A DNA stretch of 64,000 bases from Robertmurraya_A mangrovi (GTDB lineage: Bacteria > Bacillota > Bacilli > Bacillales > Cytobacillaceae), in NCBI RefSeq assembly GCF_034427655.1, contig NZ_JAXOFX010000009.1, positions 87,159-151,158 of the forward strand. The letters are read 5' to 3'. The notes under the pieces are model-generated. The model was not told the DNA's origin, made no database searches, and saw only the letters and a list, made by a program, of their open reading frames with translations. The translations under genes and the position numbers were made by a program. This document shows positions 61,433 to 64,000 of the stretch, piece after piece (position 1 is the stretch's first letter; every line of letters begins with the position of its first letter).

Positions 61433-62110
61433 TTATCTGAAGGTATTAAAGAAATTGTATAGGTCATCAACATAATAAGTTTTAAAAACAAGTTCTTCTT
61501 TATTGAAAACAAGCATTACAGGAAATCTTTCAATGCCCAGTTCTTCTTTAAAATCAACCACGTAATCTTCATCATATTCCATCCAGGCTGCTACTGCACG
61601 CTGGTCTTTGTTTTTTAATATATTCGTGATGTTTTCGTAGATTGGTTCTTGCAACTCAGAGGGTAATTTCTCCTCGTCTTCATACATTACAACAAGATTT
61701 AATCCATCTATATGTGATAGGAGCCTTGCATATTTTTCCTCATAGGTCATCTCTAATAATACTATTTCTTCTGGATAACCTTCGAAGTCATTCCCTCTTG
61801 GTGGATTAACTAACACTTTTTGCCCCTTTTTAATATCCTCAATCGATGCTTTTGTTCCATCCTCATGGTTAATAACTGTTTCTTCTTTTATATTAGCTGC
61901 ATAAGGATAGGCTATATCTTTTTTGTTACCTTTGCTATTTCGTGTTTCCCATTCTGAGATATCAACAACAATCTTTTCACCTTTCTTAACTTCCCATACA
62001 GTTCCTATCATCTCATCATCTACATAATGTCTTCCATAGTCTCCTGCACACGCAGAAATGAATAACACCGTAAATAACAGAAATATCAAAGATAGAATGA
62101 TTCTTGGCAA
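61433..62110 (-). CDS. Hypothetical lipoprotein with a thioredoxin-like C-terminal part
   Basis: 225 residues: lipoprotein signal LLFTVLFISACAGD, a beta-rich first half (MIGTVWEVKKGEKIVVDISE, GTKASIEDIKKGQKVLVNPP with an OB-fold feel), and a second half LNLVVMYEDEEKLPSELQEP with AVAAWMEYDEDYVVDFKEEL and GIERFPVMLVFNKEELVFKT. The last part has the strand-helix order of a thioredoxin fold without CxxC. TTG start with AGGAGGAG upstream. Function unknown. Confidence 0.7.
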   Translation of the reverse strand: MPRIILSLIFLLFTVLFISACAGDYGRHYVDDEMIGTVWEVKKGEKIVVDISEWETRNSKGNKKDIAYPYAANIKEETVINHEDGTKASIEDIKKGQKVLVNPPRGNDFEGYPEEIVLLEMTYEEKYARLLSHIDGLNLVVMYEDEEKLPSELQEPIYENITNILKNKDQRAVAAWMEYDEDYVVDFKEELGIERFPVMLVFNKEELVFKTYYVDDLYNFFNTFR

Positions 62111-62265
62111 ACAACTCCTCCTCTCTTTAGATAAACCACTTATTTAAATGATGAAATTTTCTAAAAAATTGTTTCGTAAATATAGAAAAGTGACCCTTCG
62201 TTTTGAAGCATCGTATCCATTAGTGTACGTTGCATTGTTAATAACTTTTTAACTTACTGATTGAC

Positions 62266-62862
62266 CTATTCCTTACCACAGTCAAAACAACGTTTGTCTT
62301 TGTCGTTGTCTCCGTACATGCGGAGTTCCTTCTTTATTCCACAACTGCCGCAAAAGTCAAAGTGTATTTGCGGAAGAATCCCCTCTTCAGCTAACGGAAC
62401 CCACTCTGTTTCATATAAACTCTTTGTCATACCATAATCGGTAAGAACAAGTTTACCATCAGCGTTTAATCCGAAATTACTACTGTCTTTCAAGTCAAAG
62501 CAGTCATAGTCTTTATCTAATATTTCTAATACCTCTTCAAACAAATGAGGAAGCAACTGTTGGTGTTCATCAACTTTTATCTCATACGATTGATTATTCT
62601 TTAGTTCTAATGGGCGGCAGTATCTTTGTATAGATATATATTCATCAACGTAATATGTCTGAGCGAGTAACGGGGCATATCCTTTATCTGCCATTGAATT
62701 ATAAATTTCAAATTCATTTTGTGATTGTTTATACCCAATTGGATACAAATGTACTTTTATTACATAATCCAACACTCGATATACTTTTCTTGTAGAACCT
62801 ATGCCTACAAAATAATCCTCTTTACAATACGGCTTCCAATTTTGAATGATTTGATTCAGCAT
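62266..62862 (-). CDS. Compact kinase-like protein with C-terminal zinc ribbon
   Basis: 198 residues. The first half resembles a protein-kinase N-lobe: GIGSTRKVYRVLDYVIKVHL (G-loop-like, then V-I-K), a helix with Glu (SQNEFEIYNSMADKGYAPLL), and a hinge. The catalytic loop position reads DCFDLKDSSNFGLN and the metal-binding position VLTDYG (DYG for DFG). The C-terminus has two CxxC pairs, DFCGSCGIKKEL and RCFDCGKE, a likely zinc ribbon. Unusually short for a kinase; activity is unproven. ATG with AGGTGGGG upstream. Confidence 0.65.
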   Translation of the reverse strand: MLNQIIQNWKPYCKEDYFVGIGSTRKVYRVLDYVIKVHLYPIGYKQSQNEFEIYNSMADKGYAPLLAQTYYVDEYISIQRYCRPLELKNNQSYEIKVDEHQQLLPHLFEEVLEILDKDYDCFDLKDSSNFGLNADGKLVLTDYGMTKSLYETEWVPLAEEGILPQIHFDFCGSCGIKKELRMYGDNDKDKRCFDCGKE

Positions 62863-62890
62863 TTTTTCCCCACCTCACACCTCTAAATAA

Positions 62891-63655
62891 CTAAAATGAC
62901 CCATTCAACTCAAAATGGCTTTCCTTTAACTTAACAATTCTAATACTCTGATCTAATTCTTGGATCTTATTTGCTAAACTTTCCACACCAAAAATTTCTG
63001 TGAACGTATGACTACCAACTAAAAGGTTAATTCCTGTAAATTGAGCATATTGGATGGTATATAAAGTCGCTTCTCCCGTAATATAGGTATCACAGCCTTC
63101 ATTAACGGCCATTTTAATATGGTCAGTAGAGTGTCCTGCACCAGTTAAAACTCCTACTCTTCTTACCTGTTTTTCGTTATTTTTCCAAAATCTAACGGGT
63201 TCTTCTAACTTGCCTCTCATTCTATTGACAAGGTCATTAAAATGAATAGGTTCCCTAAATTCACCAACTCCAGGTACACTACCATTATCAAAATCTGAGT
63301 ATTTAACAATTCGATCAATACCAACAACATTCATAAGAGAAGTACAAGTACCAAAGTCAATATAGTCTAATGGCCCGTGTATCCAAAAATGACTAATATT
63401 GTATTCTTCTAGTTTCTTAAGGCATTCCTCTCTTAATCCATAAATAAAGTCCCAAGCTTCGTGGTGAGTAACCATTAAGTCAACATCGTTCTCGACCGCT
63501 CTTTCAATGGTTTCAATAGATAGATTGGTTGAATACCCCATTGTAGAAATCGAATCGTTCGACTTATTTGTAAAACCGTAATCATCGTCATGGACTTCTA
63601 GTAACTCTTTTTGAAAAAGTTGTTGAATCATTTGTTCGAATTGTTCTAAGTTCAT
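62891..63655 (-). CDS. Nif3-like dinuclear metal centre protein
   Basis: 254 residues. The Nif3/GTP cyclohydrolase type Ib fold is marked by DGYSTNLSIETIERAVEND-like MGYSTNLSIETIERA, VDLMVTHHEAWDF (T-H-H-E metal ligands), FWIHGPLDYIDFGT, and GVLTGAGHSTDHIKMAVNEG then CDTYITGEATLYTI and LLVGSHTFTEIFGVESLA. These proteins form metal-binding hexamers; function broadly unknown. ATG at 63655 with GAGGGAAA upstream. Confidence 0.85.
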   Translation of the reverse strand: MNLEQFEQMIQQLFQKELLEVHDDDYGFTNKSNDSISTMGYSTNLSIETIERAVENDVDLMVTHHEAWDFIYGLREECLKKLEEYNISHFWIHGPLDYIDFGTCTSLMNVVGIDRIVKYSDFDNGSVPGVGEFREPIHFNDLVNRMRGKLEEPVRFWKNNEKQVRRVGVLTGAGHSTDHIKMAVNEGCDTYITGEATLYTIQYAQFTGINLLVGSHTFTEIFGVESLANKIQELDQSIRIVKLKESHFELNGSF

Positions 63656-63696
63656 CACTTTCCCTCAGCCTTCTACTTTGTTTTGTTAATATCAAC

Positions 63697-63878
63697 TTAG
63701 TTTTGTATACATTTGAAAGGATCAATTCTGATGGATTCCCAGTTTCCTTCAGCATCCTTCTTATATTGAGAAATTAATACATCTGTATCATTTGTTACTT
63801 GATAAAAGATAAACCGATAATCGGCTCCATCCGTACCAATAAAATCAATGGTTTTAACATAACCAACTTGTTTTGAAG
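63697..63878 (-). pseudogene. Hypothetical gene truncated at its 5' end by an IS element
   Basis: The frame SKQVGYVKTIDFIGTDGADY, RFIFYQVTNDTDVLISQYKK, EGNWESIRIDPFKCIQN ends at 63697. Going upstream it enters the IS inverted repeat at 63879, and the original start codon is not in the window. No family is recognised. The TTG inside the IS end is unlikely to be a natural start. Confidence 0.65.
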
Positions 63879-64000
63879 TGACCCCTGTCAAGTAGACAGT
63901 GATAAAAACGCAAATTTAAGCAGCCTGAGTTCTGTATATATAAGGACTCAGGTTATTTAATTTCTTTTGAAATCTCTGGTAATTATAGAATCGTATGTAT
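63879..64000 (-). mobile_element. IS3-family insertion sequence, right end (continues past window)
   Basis: The boundary begins with TGACCCCTGTCAAGTAGACA at 63879, the typical TG..CA-type end of an IS3-family element. The C-terminal end of its transposase lies just inside. The left end and flanking target duplication are outside the window. Confidence 0.8.
63916..64000 (-). CDS. IS3-family transposase (OrfB) C-terminal end, partial
   Basis: The 28 visible residues read YIRFYNYQRFQKKLNNLSPY followed by IYRTQAA, ending at TAA 63916. 'FYN.ERFQKKLNNLSP.E.R.QAA' is the usual C-terminus of IS150/IS3-type DDE transposases. The catalytic part lies outside the window. Confidence 0.85.
   Translation of the reverse strand, partial: YIRFYNYQRFQKKLNNLSPYIYRTQAA

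Overview
The window looks like a chromosomal segment of a low-GC, endospore-forming member of the Bacillaceae. The grounds are strong AGGAGG ribosome binding sites, frequent TTG/GTG starts, many rho-independent terminators, sporulation-type genes (YjcZ-like peptide, CotA-like laccase, YuzF-like protein, DUF3231 proteins, KinB-like kinase), Bacillus-type Ktr potassium transporters under ydaO/c-di-AMP riboswitches, and a Bacillus-style tRNA cluster. Family calls are from reading the sequence; no database search was run.

Layout. 1-5.1 kb: DUF2750 (cut by the window edge), an alpha/beta hydrolase, an NlpC/P60 wall hydrolase, a Gly/Phe repeat protein, a DUF2207 membrane protein and a 55-residue membrane peptide. 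5.2-9.9 kb: maltose acetyltransferase, then a potassium-uptake block in which ktrA-ktrB and a second KtrB-type gene diverge from a shared control region carrying two head-to-head c-di-AMP riboswitches. 10-14 kb: DUF6376 lipoprotein, enoyl-CoA hydratase/isomerase, an anchored hypothetical protein and a sporulation-type histidine kinase. 14.1-16.6 kb: fifteen tRNA genes on the minus strand with a good promoter and terminator, interrupted by tandem copies of tRNA 5' halves and by hairpin spacer repeats. 16.8-23.4 kb: a hotdog thioesterase, a peroxiredoxin-like gene whose active-site cysteine codon is TGA, a ferritin-cupin fusion, nitronate monooxygenase, DinB, a roughly 21-bp repeat array and an M2/M3-type peptidase. 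23.6-34.3 kb: RsbR paralogue, CBO0543 proteins, PadR/HAAS pair, MacB/FtsX-type ABC exporter, a palindromic Bacillaceae repeat and a MITE-like element. 34.5-45.1 kb: regulatory and stress genes (a cysteine-less Spx-like protein under a TetR regulator with three operators, DUF2089 operon, ECF sigma/DUF4871 pair, beta-lactamase-fold hydrolases, AraC-GyrI). 45.1-47.3 kb: decayed genes. 47.4-52 kb: a class I ribonucleotide reductase operon under a cobalamin riboswitch. 52-64 kb: small membrane proteins, an MDR oxidoreductase diverging from an SDR-ArsR unit, a second ECF/anti-sigma pair, an intact DUF3231 gene, a frameshifted cotA-like laccase, a kinase-like zinc-ribbon protein, a Nif3 protein, and the end of an IS3-family element that truncates a small gene.

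The most striking item is the gene at 17369-17914. An in-frame TGA sits exactly at the first cysteine of the redox motif (giving U-P-V-C), and 25 nt downstream there is a 7-bp hairpin with an AGUU loop that fits the bacterial SECIS pattern. It is a candidate selenoprotein of the SelL-related/AhpC-like family that ordinary gene calling truncates. Other notable points are c-di-AMP control of two potassium transporters from one region, B12 control of a B12-independent reductase operon that also carries an acyl-CoA thioesterase, tandem tRNA half-gene arrays inside a tRNA operon, and an SDR gene that appears to start with ATA.
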